Below, piece by piece: positions 57,086 to 64,000 of a stretch of 64,000 bases of DNA. The stretch spans positions 2,162,501-2,226,500 of the forward strand of contig NZ_CP063401.1 of NCBI RefSeq assembly GCF_021729885.1, read 5' to 3'. Position numbers and translations under genes: made by a program. The DNA comes from Devosia sp. SL43 (GTDB lineage Bacteria; Pseudomonadota; Alphaproteobacteria; Rhizobiales; Devosiaceae). The notes beneath the pieces were generated by a model, which worked only from the letters and a program-made list of their open reading frames with translations, was not told the origin of the DNA and did not search any database. Numbering within the stretch: the first letter of the stretch is position 1; each line of letters opens with the position of its first letter.

Positions 57086-57655
57086 ATGACCACCATCGTC
57101 ACCATCCTCACCCAGGGCTATGCCGATTGGGAGACCGCTCTGCTCAATGCCGCGGCGCGCAGCTTTTATGGCATCGAGACCAAATTCGCGACGCCCGGCG
57201 GCCAGCCGGTAACGTCGGCAGGTGGGCTCAAGGTCACGCCCGACATGGCGGTGGAAGATATCGACGTGACGGCCATCGACGCTCTGGTGGTCAATGGCGG
57301 GACGGCGTGGAGCCTTCCCGATGCGCCTGATGTCACCGACGTTCTTGTCGCGGCGCGCGATGCGGGCAAGACGGTGGCCGGCATCTGCGACGCCACGCTG
57401 GCGCTGGCCAAGGCCGGACTGCTCGACGACATCAGCCACACCTCAAACGATGCCGAGAACCTGCCCAAGACGGGGTATCGCGGCGCAGCGCATTATCAGG
57501 ACCAGCCATCGGCTGTGGTGGCCGGCAAGATCGTGACGGCACCCGGCACGGCGCCGGTCAGCTTCATGGCCGGTGTGTTGGAAACGCTGGGACTGAAGGA
57601 CGGGAATTTGGAGTTTTATCTGGGCATGCATGCGGCTGAGCATAAGACGGCTTAG
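57086..57655 (+). CDS. DJ-1/PfpI family protein
   Basis: 189 residues from ATG 57086, AAGGAGA upstream. Class I glutamine amidotransferase-like fold; the nucleophile elbow GICDATLALA has Cys, and IDALVVNGGTAWSLP and AHYQDQPSAVVAGKIVTAPG are family segments. Closest in type to YajL/GATase1-like proteins of unknown substrate. No partner genes. Confidence 0.88.
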   Translation: MTTIVTILTQGYADWETALLNAAARSFYGIETKFATPGGQPVTSAGGLKVTPDMAVEDIDVTAIDALVVNGGTAWSLPDAPDVTDVLVAARDAGKTVAGICDATLALAKAGLLDDISHTSNDAENLPKTGYRGAAHYQDQPSAVVAGKIVTAPGTAPVSFMAGVLETLGLKDGNLEFYLGMHAAEHKTA

Positions 57656-57663
57656 CGCGATCT

Positions 57664-57687
57664 GGCTCCCTCCTGAGGGAGGGAGCC
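57664..57687. repeat. GC-rich palindrome, family B (single hairpin)
   Basis: GGCTCCCTCC/GGAGGGAGCC with a short loop, between convergent stops of the DJ-1 and GH3 genes. It may also act as terminator. Confidence 0.6.
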
Positions 57688-57710
57688 GACCGAGGGGGCG
57701 CGTTGAGACC

Positions 57711-60167
57711 CTAAACCGGCAGCATCAGCGTCGTCTTGCGCGTCACCTGCGCGCTCAGCGGCAGGTCGGCGGAGGACAGCCCCACACGGATCGTGAACGT
57801 CCCGTCCTCCACCAGCCAGTGCTTCGCCTGGGTCCGGAAGAACGCGAAGGCCCGCGCATCAAGGCCCATCGTCACCTGAGCCGACTCGCCGGGCTTCAGC
57901 GCCACTTTGCTGAACGCCTTGAGCTCCTTGGCCGGGCGCGGGTCGGACGATGCGTCGTCGCTGACATAGAGCTGCACCACGGCCGAGCCTTCGCGGCTTC
58001 CGGTATTGGTGACGGTGACACCGACTGTCAGATTGCCCTCGGCCTCGAACTCGTCATCGGCGATGGTGAGGTCGCTGACGGCAAAGCTGGTGTAGCCGAG
58101 GCCGAAGCCGAACGGGAATAGCGGCGTCAGGCCCAGCTTGTCGTAATGGCGGTAGCCGACGAAAATGCCCTCCTCATAGCGCACCTTGCCTTCGAGGCCG
58201 GGATAGACCTCCTTGTCCTGGCTATGGGCCGGGTTGTCGGCCCAGCGCACCGGGAAGGTCTGTGGCAGGCGGCCGGAGGGTTCGGCGGCTCCAACAAGCA
58301 CATCGGCAATGGCGTTGCCGGCTTCCTGTCCAGGATACCAGGCCTGGATCAGCGCCGCGACCGAGCCGATCCACGGCATTTCCACCGGGCCACCGGTTTG
58401 CAGCACGACGATGGTGTTGGGATTGGCATTGGCGATGGCCGCGACCAGCTCGTTCTGCCGGCCGGGCAGGTCAATCGACGGCAAGTCGCTGCCTTCGGTG
58501 TCCCATTCGCCATTGCGGCCGACAAATACGATGGCGGTATCGGCATTGCGGGCGGCGCGGACGGCCTCGGTGATGGCGGCATCATCAAGCGGCAGGCCGA
58601 TACCCGCCGCGAAGGCGGCAAGGCCCAGCGTGGCAAAATCCTTGGTGGCGAACTCGATCACCACCTCATGGGCACGGCCCGCTTCGAGCTGGATGGTGCC
58701 GACGACCTCGTCGCAGCCCTCCTCGAAGAAGGTGCGGCCCTTGGTCCAGTTCGTCCAGGCATCGGCGACCAGCTTGCCATCGACAAACACCTTGGCAAAG
58801 CCGGCCGAATAGATGCCGACGCGATGGATGCCAGAGGTTTCCGGCGTGAAGGTGCCGGTCAGGCGGGCGGAGAAGTGCAATGGGTCGACCTTGCCGTCGG
58901 CGATATGGCCGATCCAGAAGGCCTGCGCCTCGTCCTGCATGGCGACATGCGCCGGTTCACCGCTGAGCGTCTGATTGGCAAAATACTCAACCTTGAACCC
59001 GCCCCGCAACACCGGCTCAAAACGATGATTGGTGCAACCGGCGGCATAGCTAAGACGGTCCTCACCGACGGCATTCACCAGCCCCTGCCACGGCGTGACG
59101 CGATAATGGGCATTAAGCTGGGCACTGCCGCCACCCATGATCTGGGCAATTCTTGCGTTTGGCCCGATGACGGCGATGGAGCCGTCGCCTTTGAGCGGCA
59201 GCGCGCCATTGTTCTTGAGCAGCACGGCGGCTTCGGCGCCGGCGCGGCGGATCAGCGCACGATGCTCTGGGCGGTCGTCGGCCTTCTCCTCGAACGGCCT
59301 GTGATCGTCGAGCGAACCGACCCGCTCCATCAGCCGCAGCATGTTGATGACGCGTTCGCGCAGGGTGGCCTCGCTGACAGCGCCGGATTTGACGGCATCC
59401 ACCAGCTTCTGGCCGCGATCGCGCGGCGGGCCGGGCATTTCGAGTTCGAGCCCAGCATTGACGGTTTCGGCCGTGGAATGGCTGCCGAACCAGTCCGACA
59501 TGACGATGCCGTCATAGCCCCACTCGTTGCGCAGCACATCGGTGAGCAGCCAGTCATGCTCGGAGGTAAAGGTGCCGTTGAGGCGGTTGTAGGAGCTCAT
59601 CACGCCCCAGGTCTGGGCTTTCTTCACCGCCCATTCGAAGGGAATGAGGTAAATCTCGCGGAGGGCGCGTTCATCGATTTCGCTCGAAATGGTGGTGCGT
59701 TCGATCTCGGATTCATTGCCGGCGAAATGCTTGATGGTGGCGCCGATCCCCTGCCCCTGCAGGCCCACGATGTAGGCGACAGCCAGTTCGCCCGAGAGAA
59801 CAGGATCCTCCGAATAGCACTCGAAATTGCGGCCATTGGTGACCGAGCGGTGGATATTGACGGTCGGCGCCAGCAGCATATGGGCGTTCTTGGACTTGAC
59901 CTCGTCGGCCAAAGCCGCGCCGATCTCCTTGACCAGCTCGACATTCCAGGTGGCACCCAACGCAATGCCGACCGGGAAGCTGGCGGACTTGACGCCGCCG
60001 ATCAGCGAACCGCCGCCACGGGCACCATTGGGACCGTCGGTGACCCGCAGCTTGCCGATGCCGAGGCGCGGAATTGCCGGAACCGACCAGAAATCCTCGC
60101 CCGACAGGATCGACACCTTCTCCTCCAGCGTCATCTGGTCGGCAAGTTGTTCGATACGGTCACTCAT
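57711..60167 (-). CDS. Glycoside hydrolase family 3 beta-glucosidase with PA14 insert
   Basis: 818 residues. N-domain with RLGIGKLRVTDGPNGARGG and the nucleophile Asp225 in IVMSDWFGSHS. The C-domain AAVLLKNNGALPL then GSDLPSIDLPGRQNELV follows, with a PA14 insert (about 385-530: FKVEYFANQTLSGEPAHVA..SGIHRVGIYSAGFAKVFVDG). A fibronectin III-like tail ends it. No signal peptide, so cytoplasmic or by an unseen route. Cleaves terminal beta-glucosides. Divergent from HxlR. Confidence 0.95.
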   Translation of the reverse strand: MSDRIEQLADQMTLEEKVSILSGEDFWSVPAIPRLGIGKLRVTDGPNGARGGGSLIGGVKSASFPVGIALGATWNVELVKEIGAALADEVKSKNAHMLLAPTVNIHRSVTNGRNFECYSEDPVLSGELAVAYIVGLQGQGIGATIKHFAGNESEIERTTISSEIDERALREIYLIPFEWAVKKAQTWGVMSSYNRLNGTFTSEHDWLLTDVLRNEWGYDGIVMSDWFGSHSTAETVNAGLELEMPGPPRDRGQKLVDAVKSGAVSEATLRERVINMLRLMERVGSLDDHRPFEEKADDRPEHRALIRRAGAEAAVLLKNNGALPLKGDGSIAVIGPNARIAQIMGGGSAQLNAHYRVTPWQGLVNAVGEDRLSYAAGCTNHRFEPVLRGGFKVEYFANQTLSGEPAHVAMQDEAQAFWIGHIADGKVDPLHFSARLTGTFTPETSGIHRVGIYSAGFAKVFVDGKLVADAWTNWTKGRTFFEEGCDEVVGTIQLEAGRAHEVVIEFATKDFATLGLAAFAAGIGLPLDDAAITEAVRAARNADTAIVFVGRNGEWDTEGSDLPSIDLPGRQNELVAAIANANPNTIVVLQTGGPVEMPWIGSVAALIQAWYPGQEAGNAIADVLVGAAEPSGRLPQTFPVRWADNPAHSQDKEVYPGLEGKVRYEEGIFVGYRHYDKLGLTPLFPFGFGLGYTSFAVSDLTIADDEFEAEGNLTVGVTVTNTGSREGSAVVQLYVSDDASSDPRPAKELKAFSKVALKPGESAQVTMGLDARAFAFFRTQAKHWLVEDGTFTIRVGLSSADLPLSAQVTRKTTLMLPV

Positions 60168-60310
60168 GGCGATACTCCTCGGATCATTCTTCTTGTGGCG
60201 CAGACAAAGACAGCCCAGCGAGGGGAGCTGTCAATCGCGTTGGGAAGCCGGAAAGCGCGAAAAGTCAGACCGGGTCACGCCGAATTCCATTGCTGCGACA
60301 ACGGCACCCT

Positions 60311-60345
60311 AGGCACAGAAGAGAACCACGTCTATATAAGTGCCT
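60311..60345. promoter_or_regulatory. Candidate HxlR operator/promoter
   Basis: AGGCAC (60311-60316) and GTGCCT (60340-60345) flank 23 bp; TATATAA (60333-60339) sits inside as a plausible -10. It lies 26 bp before the HxlR ATG. Autoregulation is inferred. Confidence 0.4.
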
Positions 60346-60370
60346 CGGTTCCCATCAAGAAGGCGCAGCA

Positions 60371-60790
60371 ATGTCACTGCAGGACACCTCCAAATCAGCC
60401 AATTGCCACGCCATGTCGGATGTTCTCAACCGCATCGGCGACAAGTGGAGCGTCATGGTCGTGGGCATGCTGGGCCGCAACGGTACGCTACGCTTCAACG
60501 AGCTCAAGCGCATGATCAACGGCGTCAGCCAGCGCATGCTGACCCTGACGCTGCGCAATCTCGAGCGCGATGGCCTGGTCACCCGCACCATCTATCCCGA
60601 AGTGCCGCCGCGCGTGGAATATGGCCTGACCGAAATGGGCAAGACGCTCGATGGCCCGATCTCCAAGCTGTGGGACTGGTCGGCCGAACATCATGGCGCC
60701 ATCGTCGATGCCCGGGCAATCTATGATGCCCGCGCCAGCGCCCATGCGGCCGAGGACGAATCCCGCAAGATCGCCTACGCACGGGATTAG
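60371..60790 (+). CDS. HxlR family transcriptional regulator
   Basis: 139 residues from ATG 60371. Winged helix with NCHAMSDVLNRIGDKWSVMVV (the sensing Cys at 12), LRFNELKRMINGVSQRMLTLTLRNLERDGLV and PPRVEYGLTEMGKTL. HxlR regulators respond to electrophiles, oxidants or drugs, often via the N-terminal Cys. Followed 3 bp later by the AAC(3) gene, one transcript. Confidence 0.92.
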   Translation: MSLQDTSKSANCHAMSDVLNRIGDKWSVMVVGMLGRNGTLRFNELKRMINGVSQRMLTLTLRNLERDGLVTRTIYPEVPPRVEYGLTEMGKTLDGPISKLWDWSAEHHGAIVDARAIYDARASAHAAEDESRKIAYARD

Positions 60791-60793
60791 GCT

Positions 60794-61573
60794 GTGATCT
60801 CGACCCGTGCGGGGTTGCAGCAGCAGTTGTCGGCGCTTGGCCTGACGGCTGGGGATGCCGTGCTGGTGCATGCCGGATTGCGTTCGGTCGGACCTGTTGT
60901 CGGTGGGCCAGACGCGCTCATCGGCGCGTTGACCGATAGTGTGGGGCCAGCTGGAACGATCCTCGCCTATTGCGACTGGCAGATGGAAGAAGAAGCACGC
61001 GACGATGCGGCCTTGCGCGACCACGTCCCGGCCTTCGACCCCCTGGCCTCCCGCGCCATCCGCGACAATGGCACCTTCCCCGAATTGCTGCGCACCACGC
61101 CGGGCGCCCGCCGCAGCGGCAGCCCCGGAGCATCCTGCGCGGCGCTGGGCGGCAAGGCCGAGTGGTTCACGTCAGACCACGCGCTCGATTATGGCTATGG
61201 CCCGCAATCGCCCTTCGGCAAGCTGGTCGAGGCGGGTGGCAAGACCCTGCTGCTCGGTGCTCCGCTCGATACCATGACCCTGCTGCATCATGCCGAGCAC
61301 CTCGCCGATATCCCCGGCAAGCGCGTATTGCGCTACGAAAGCCCGATCCTGGTGGATGGGCAGAAGATCTGGCGGTGGTTCGAGGAATTCGACACCGGCT
61401 TGCCTGTCGTTGAAGGGCTGGCCGAAGACTATTTCGAAGAGGTGGTGGAAGACTTCCTCGCCACCGGACAGGGCCGGCGCGGCCTGATCGGGCACGCCCC
61501 GTCGGTCTTGGTCGACGCCCCGGCCATCGTCGCCTTCGCGGTCGAGTGGCTGGAGCGTCGCTTCAAGCGCTAG
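60794..61573 (+). CDS. Aminoglycoside N(3)-acetyltransferase family protein
   Basis: 259 residues from GTG 60794. LVHAGLRSVGPVVGGPDALIGAL, GTFPELLRTTPGARRSGSPGASCAALG, and LLLGAPLDTMTLLHHAEHLADIPGKR are the AAC(3) (Antibiotic_NAT) marks. The family covers true aminoglycoside acetylases and related YokD-like enzymes; resistance cannot be asserted. HxlR control gives a stress-inducible flavour. Its stop shares CTAG with the convergent MATE stop. Confidence 0.87.
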   Translation: MISTRAGLQQQLSALGLTAGDAVLVHAGLRSVGPVVGGPDALIGALTDSVGPAGTILAYCDWQMEEEARDDAALRDHVPAFDPLASRAIRDNGTFPELLRTTPGARRSGSPGASCAALGGKAEWFTSDHALDYGYGPQSPFGKLVEAGGKTLLLGAPLDTMTLLHHAEHLADIPGKRVLRYESPILVDGQKIWRWFEEFDTGLPVVEGLAEDYFEEVVEDFLATGQGRRGLIGHAPSVLVDAPAIVAFAVEWLERRFKR

Positions 61574-62928
61574 ACCAGCGCCACGATGGTCTTCTTCTTC
61601 CACACGAACTGATACCAGCTCGCCTGCAGCACCAGCATCATGGTGAAGCTGGTGGCATAGGCGATCCAGATGCCGGTTAGCCCGAGGCTGGTCTGGCTGA
61701 GCAGGATCGCGCCCGGCAGTTCGATACAGAGAATACAGGCGAGCGACAGCAGCATGGGCGCATAGACCGTGCCGCTGGCGCGCATGATGCCCGAGAACAC
61801 CACCGACCAGCCAAAGCAGATGATGCTCCACAGCACCACATGCAGCAGCGTCTCGGTGAGTTCGATCACCTCCGGATCGGTGATGAACAAAGCCACCAGA
61901 TGCTGGCTGAAGAGATATGCCAGCAGCACCAGCGAGCCGGTAATGATCAGGTTCAGCACCAAGGCAGTCCGCGTGATGGCGGCCAATTGCTGGTTCTGCC
62001 GGGCGCCGATCGCCTGCGCGGCAAAGATCGAAGCGGCGATGCCGATCGACATGGCCGGGAATTGCACATAGCTCATCACCTGCCCCAGCGCGCCATAAGC
62101 GGCCGTCGCGTCGGACCCGAAGCGGTTGACTAGGCCCACCACCACGATGCCCGCAATGGACGAAATGACCATCTGCAGACCCGCCGGCACGCCCAGCTTG
62201 AGGATGAGCCCCAGCAGCTTGAAGTCTGGCCGCAGCATGGCGCCCAGCAACACCGCGTCAGGCGCCAGCGGCATGTTTCGGGCGCGCATATAGATGAACA
62301 GGAACACCAGCACCGTCGTGAAGCCGGCAATGACCGCAAAGGCCGCCGCGCTGACGCCCAGTTGTGGCAGGCCGAACCAGCCCAGGATCAGCGCCGGCGT
62401 AACCAGCAGGGAAACCACCATCGACATGATCAGCGAGAACAGCGGCGTGATCGTATCGCCAACCCCGCGCAGCACCGAAGTGACGACGAGGAACATGAAG
62501 AAGCCCGGCATGCCGATCAGCATGATGCGCGCATAGCCGGTCGAGATTGAGCGAATGTTTTCGGGCGCCCCGAGCACCGTCATGATCTGCTCGGTCCAGA
62601 TGCCGCCCACAACCGCAACGATGAGGCCGAGCCCAATCGCGGTGACCAGCGTCGTGCCGGTGACCTGCTTGACCTTGTCAATATTCTTGGCGCCCCAGGC
62701 CTGGCCGATCAGAATTGTCGAGCCGGCTGACAACCCGATGATGAAGCTCATCAGAAAGAACATGATGGGGAAGAAGGTGGCGGTCGCCGCCAGTGCCTCG
62801 ACGCCGATCAACTGCCCGATATAAATCGAGTTCACGGTGCCCGAGAGCGCCTGCAGGATATTGGACGCCATCAACGGCACGAGAAAGAAAGCGAACCGCT
62901 GCCAGAGCGGCCGGGATTGGGGGTTCAT
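61570..62928 (-). CDS. MATE family efflux transporter
   Basis: 452 residues with 12 predicted helices. Typical: FFLVPLMASNILQALSGTVN, YIGQLIGVEALAA, QAWGAKNIDKVKQVTG (helix 2-3), and the second half FAAQAIGARQNQQLAAITRT. MATE pumps exchange drugs for Na+ or H+. It starts at ATG 62928 with GGAG upstream. Convergent with AAC(3) and overlaps its stop by 4 bp. Confidence 0.94.
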   Translation of the reverse strand: MNPQSRPLWQRFAFFLVPLMASNILQALSGTVNSIYIGQLIGVEALAATATFFPIMFFLMSFIIGLSAGSTILIGQAWGAKNIDKVKQVTGTTLVTAIGLGLIVAVVGGIWTEQIMTVLGAPENIRSISTGYARIMLIGMPGFFMFLVVTSVLRGVGDTITPLFSLIMSMVVSLLVTPALILGWFGLPQLGVSAAAFAVIAGFTTVLVFLFIYMRARNMPLAPDAVLLGAMLRPDFKLLGLILKLGVPAGLQMVISSIAGIVVVGLVNRFGSDATAAYGALGQVMSYVQFPAMSIGIAASIFAAQAIGARQNQQLAAITRTALVLNLIITGSLVLLAYLFSQHLVALFITDPEVIELTETLLHVVLWSIICFGWSVVFSGIMRASGTVYAPMLLSLACILCIELPGAILLSQTSLGLTGIWIAYATSFTMMLVLQASWYQFVWKKKTIVALV

Positions 62929-63223
62929 TCGAACACTCCTGAGAACCTCGTCAACAAGCGCGTCACGTCACGGGCCCCTGATGCGACGGCGGTCTGAGCA
63001 AAGTTCAGGCCGTTGCGGGGACCGATTCACACCCCGAAGATGGGGCGCTGGCTGGACGGGCGCTGGAGGCTTGGAAATGACACGGCGGTGTTGATACGCT
63101 CGAGGCTGGGGGTCGTCAATGTGGTGGTCCATCACGCCTGCAAATGCTCGCTATCACCACTTGTCATCGCCCGCATGACGATTTCCCGGTGCGCCTGTCG
63201 CGCGCGCCCGCTACACAATTGGC

Positions 63224-63949
63224 ATGTCCACCACCGCGCCGACCGCTGACAGTTTTGCCGAGCATGTCTTTGCCGGTGCGCGCACCTTCCTGCCGGTCGC
63301 CATTTCCATCGCCGCCTATGGCGTGGTCTGGGGCGTGCTGGCGCGGGGCGCTGGCCTCAGCCTGCTCGAAGTGATGCTGATGAGCGGCATCGTCTTTGCC
63401 GGTTCAGCGCAGTTCGTGGCGCTTGATCTCTGGACCGTGACGCCGTCGAGCCTACCGATTGGACCGCTCGTAGTGGCTGCCCTGATCATCAACCTGCGCT
63501 ACGTGCTGCTGACGGCGACGCTGCGTCCCCTGTTCGGGCCAGACGCTCAGGTCCGCGGCGCGCTGACCATGTTCATGGTTTCCGACGAAACCTGGGCGCT
63601 CACCATCGGCGAAATGGGCAAGGGCAAGCGCGGCACGGTCGGCTTTCTCATCGGCGCCGGTATCGTCGCCTACACGGTCTGGATGGCCAGCACCGTCACC
63701 GGCCACGTGCTGGGCTCGGCCATCGACGACCCGACGAAATACGGCCTCGACTTTGCCTTCACCGCCACCTTCCTGGCCCTGCTGCTGGGCATGTGGAAGG
63801 GCAAGGCCGACCTCGTGCCGTGGATTGTCGGCGCGCTGGCCGCCATCGTCTCGGCGCGGCTGGTGCCCGGCAGCTGGTATATCCTGATCGGTGGTCTGGT
63901 CGGCAGTTTTGCCGGCGCTGTTTTCGACCGACTGCGCCATGACCACTAG
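63224..63949 (+). CDS. azlC: AzlC family branched-chain amino acid exporter subunit
   Basis: 241 residues from ATG 63224. Helical membrane protein, with VWGVLARGAGLSLLEVMLMSGI, FAGSAQFVALDLW (the AzlC GxxQF motif) and LIINLRYVLLTATLRPL. With AzlD it forms a two-component exporter of branched-chain amino acids or analogues. Overlaps azlD by 11 bp. The 295-bp region before it has no gene. Confidence 0.92.
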   Translation: MSTTAPTADSFAEHVFAGARTFLPVAISIAAYGVVWGVLARGAGLSLLEVMLMSGIVFAGSAQFVALDLWTVTPSSLPIGPLVVAALIINLRYVLLTATLRPLFGPDAQVRGALTMFMVSDETWALTIGEMGKGKRGTVGFLIGAGIVAYTVWMASTVTGHVLGSAIDDPTKYGLDFAFTATFLALLLGMWKGKADLVPWIVGALAAIVSARLVPGSWYILIGGLVGSFAGAVFDRLRHDH

Positions 63950-64000
63950 TCCGGAAGCCCTCATCGCCATCCTGGGCATGGCGCTGGTCACCTTCGCGGT
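63939..64000 (+). CDS. azlD: AzlD family protein (start only, truncated by window end)
   Basis: ATG 63939 overlaps the azlC stop; 20 codons are visible (MTTSPEALIAILGMALVTFA), a hydrophobic start in line with AzlD helix 1. Call rests on position after azlC and overlap; the rest is outside the window. Confidence 0.7.
   Translation, partial: MTTSPEALIAILGMALVTFA

Noticed and set aside
63013-63249. 78-codon frame upstream of azlC
   Set aside because: No ribosome site, no homology pattern, overlaps the azlC start.

Overview
The window reads as chromosomal DNA of a high-GC alphaproteobacterium of the order Hyphomicrobiales (Rhizobiales), most like Devosia or a relative. This is an inference from gene content and order, not from a search. 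The clues are an aerobic-type cobaltochelatase pair (CobS/CobT) next to a DnaJ-like protein and BolA, a DUF4167 protein beside prmC/prfA, a PtsP-LysC-UbiG neighbourhood, CarD, and an argJ-acetyltransferase-mutT block beside secA. Genes are dense and lie on both strands. Many start at TTG or GTG, or by ATGA overlaps. No rRNA, phage, intact IS element or CRISPR array is visible. There is one tRNA, tRNA-Arg(CCT).

Layout: 1-3.6 kb, a truncated M23 peptidase, then an MFS exporter with a VOC protein behind a LexA-like box. 3.7-14.9 kb, a Sel1-repeat protein and a minus-strand core block (clpB, DUF4167, prmC, prfA, ptsP, lysC). 15.1-17.1 kb, accessory genes (a lower-GC acetyltransferase, an orphan, a secreted GyrI-like protein). 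17.8-26 kb, ubiG, an NTF2-like secreted protein, ilvD, two tandem family-25 glycosyltransferases, an aldo/keto reductase remnant, and the comF-grx-nitrilase-DUF1178 operon. 26-33.5 kb, a methyltransferase/P-loop kinase pair, carD, the cobS-cobT-phytase-like operon, DnaJ-like and bolA. 33.5-39.9 kb, aroK-aroB, a small membrane protein with xerD, accA, a YafK-type L,D-transpeptidase and a membrane protein. 40-48.6 kb, secA divergent from a PpiC-type isomerase, a TetR/DUF2798 pair, argJ-GNAT-mutT and a lone Flp pilin. 48.6-53.6 kb, an M48 lipoprotein with a nuclease, a DD-carboxypeptidase, a reductase, TusA and a CAP lipoprotein. 53.8-64 kb, ROK-ThuA, GST-DUF1905, tRNA-Arg, a DJ-1 protein, a GH3 beta-glucosidase, HxlR-AAC(3), MATE, and azlC with the start of azlD.

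The functions are mostly housekeeping: translation termination (prfA/prmC), protein quality control and export (clpB, secA, PpiC), envelope remodelling (M23, L,D-transpeptidase, DD-carboxypeptidase), and amino-acid, shikimate, B12 and fatty-acid synthesis (lysC, ilvD, argJ, aroK/aroB, cobS/cobT, accA). Small regulated stress or resistance modules are set among them.

The most distinctive non-coding signal is a set of intergenic palindromes. One family has three near-identical ~133-bp copies plus a related compact element. A second, looser family of CCTCCC/GGGAGG palindromes recurs in at least seven gaps, often between convergent genes. I did not find a convincing new multi-gene defence or biosynthetic system. 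The best second looks are the repeat family, the LexA-like box, the decayed aldo/keto reductase, the orphan pilin with a hairpin over its ribosome-binding site, and two apparent insertions into otherwise conserved gene order.
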